Origin: UBA8296 sp031581145
GTDB lineage: Bacteria; Bacteroidota; Rhodothermia; Balneolales; Balneolaceae
Assembly (NCBI GenBank): GCA_031581145.1
Contig: JAVLBP010000040.1
Coordinates: 1 to 6,479 of the forward strand
Length of the DNA stretch: 6,479 nucleotides
Direction: 5' to 3'
Shown: in pieces, positions 6,266 to 6,479 of the stretch
Numbering within the stretch: position 1 is the first letter of the stretch
Layout: each line of letters starts with the position of its first letter
Made by a program: the position numbers and the translations under genes
Notes under the pieces: model-generated
Databases searched by the model: none
What the model was told of the DNA's origin: nothing
Seen by the model: the letters and a program-made list of their open reading frames with translations, nothing else

Positions 6266-6479
6266 ATGCAAAAATCCGCACCACTCTCATTAGCTTCACT
6301 TATTCTTATTACCGTCATGCTTAATGTCGATAAGGGCTTTGCTCAAAACAAACCATTTTCGAGTGAATACGGGGTTGTAAACTATGCTGACACCAGTAGT
6401 GACGCAGCGTATAAAGACAACGGATATTACATCATTTATCACGATGACAACACTGATGGAAATGGTGAAGCAGACACAC
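6266..6479 (+). CDS. Secreted protein of unknown function (N-terminal part only)
   Basis: An open frame from ATG at 6266 to the right edge, 71 codons, no stop. The first 26 residues form a credible Sec signal peptide: MQK, a hydrophobic core from about 6 to 21 (LSLASLILITVML), and a GFA|QN cleavage site. The visible mature part is polar and Asp/Asn/Tyr-rich, and includes DDNTDGNGEADT near the edge, which resembles a calcium-binding DxNxDG loop but lacks the usual final acidic residue of an EF-hand. The ATG at 6247 is in another frame that closes after 25 codons, so 6266 is preferred. The gene is transcribed away from the AraC-type regulator. The family cannot be recognised from this fragment. 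Confidence 0.75.
   Translation, partial: MQKSAPLSLASLILITVMLNVDKGFAQNKPFSSEYGVVNYADTSSDAAYKDNGYYIIYHDDNTDGNGEADT

Overview
The window holds five protein genes: a four-gene minus-strand block covering about 93% of the sequence, and one divergent gene cut by the right edge. No RNA genes, insertion sequences or CRISPR arrays were seen. The gene types (a membrane-anchored AraC regulator, lipoproteins with LVIVD-like beta-propeller repeats, a secreted DUF305 protein), the lack of clear Shine-Dalgarno sites and the moderate base composition suggest a member of the Bacteroidota/Balneolota/Rhodothermota group. That placement is inference; no phylogenetic marker is present.

Reading in the direction of minus-strand transcription (right to left): (i) 6047-4782 encodes a 421-residue AraC-type regulator with about seven membrane helices before its DNA-binding domain. 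(ii) 4682-3858 encodes a secreted DUF305 protein with two Met-Ile-x-His-His motifs and a long Met/His/Asp-rich linker, as in copper-binding members of that family. (iii) 3814-1838 encodes a 658-residue lipoprotein predicted to fold as a beta-propeller. (iv) 1776-1 encodes a tandem paralogue of (iii), cut by the left edge about 72 residues before its expected end. Genes (ii) to (iv) are separated by only 43 and 61 bases with no hairpin terminator, so they are probably one operon. The regulator is separated from them by 97 bases that contain inverted repeats.

On the right, a 218-base divergent region with a good 12-bp imperfect inverted repeat separates the regulator from the start of a plus-strand secreted protein (6266 to the edge), of which only the signal peptide and about 45 mature residues are visible.

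Working model (inference): the membrane-bound regulator senses something at the envelope and controls export of a Met/His-rich metal-binding DUF305 protein together with two surface or periplasmic propeller lipoproteins. The propellers share eight conserved cysteines and a set of conserved histidines. A role in metal, possibly copper, handling fits the DUF305 gene but is not proved by sequence. The two propeller genes are a duplicated pair of uneven divergence: one 95-base stretch near their 3' ends is almost identical while neighbouring DNA is clearly diverged.
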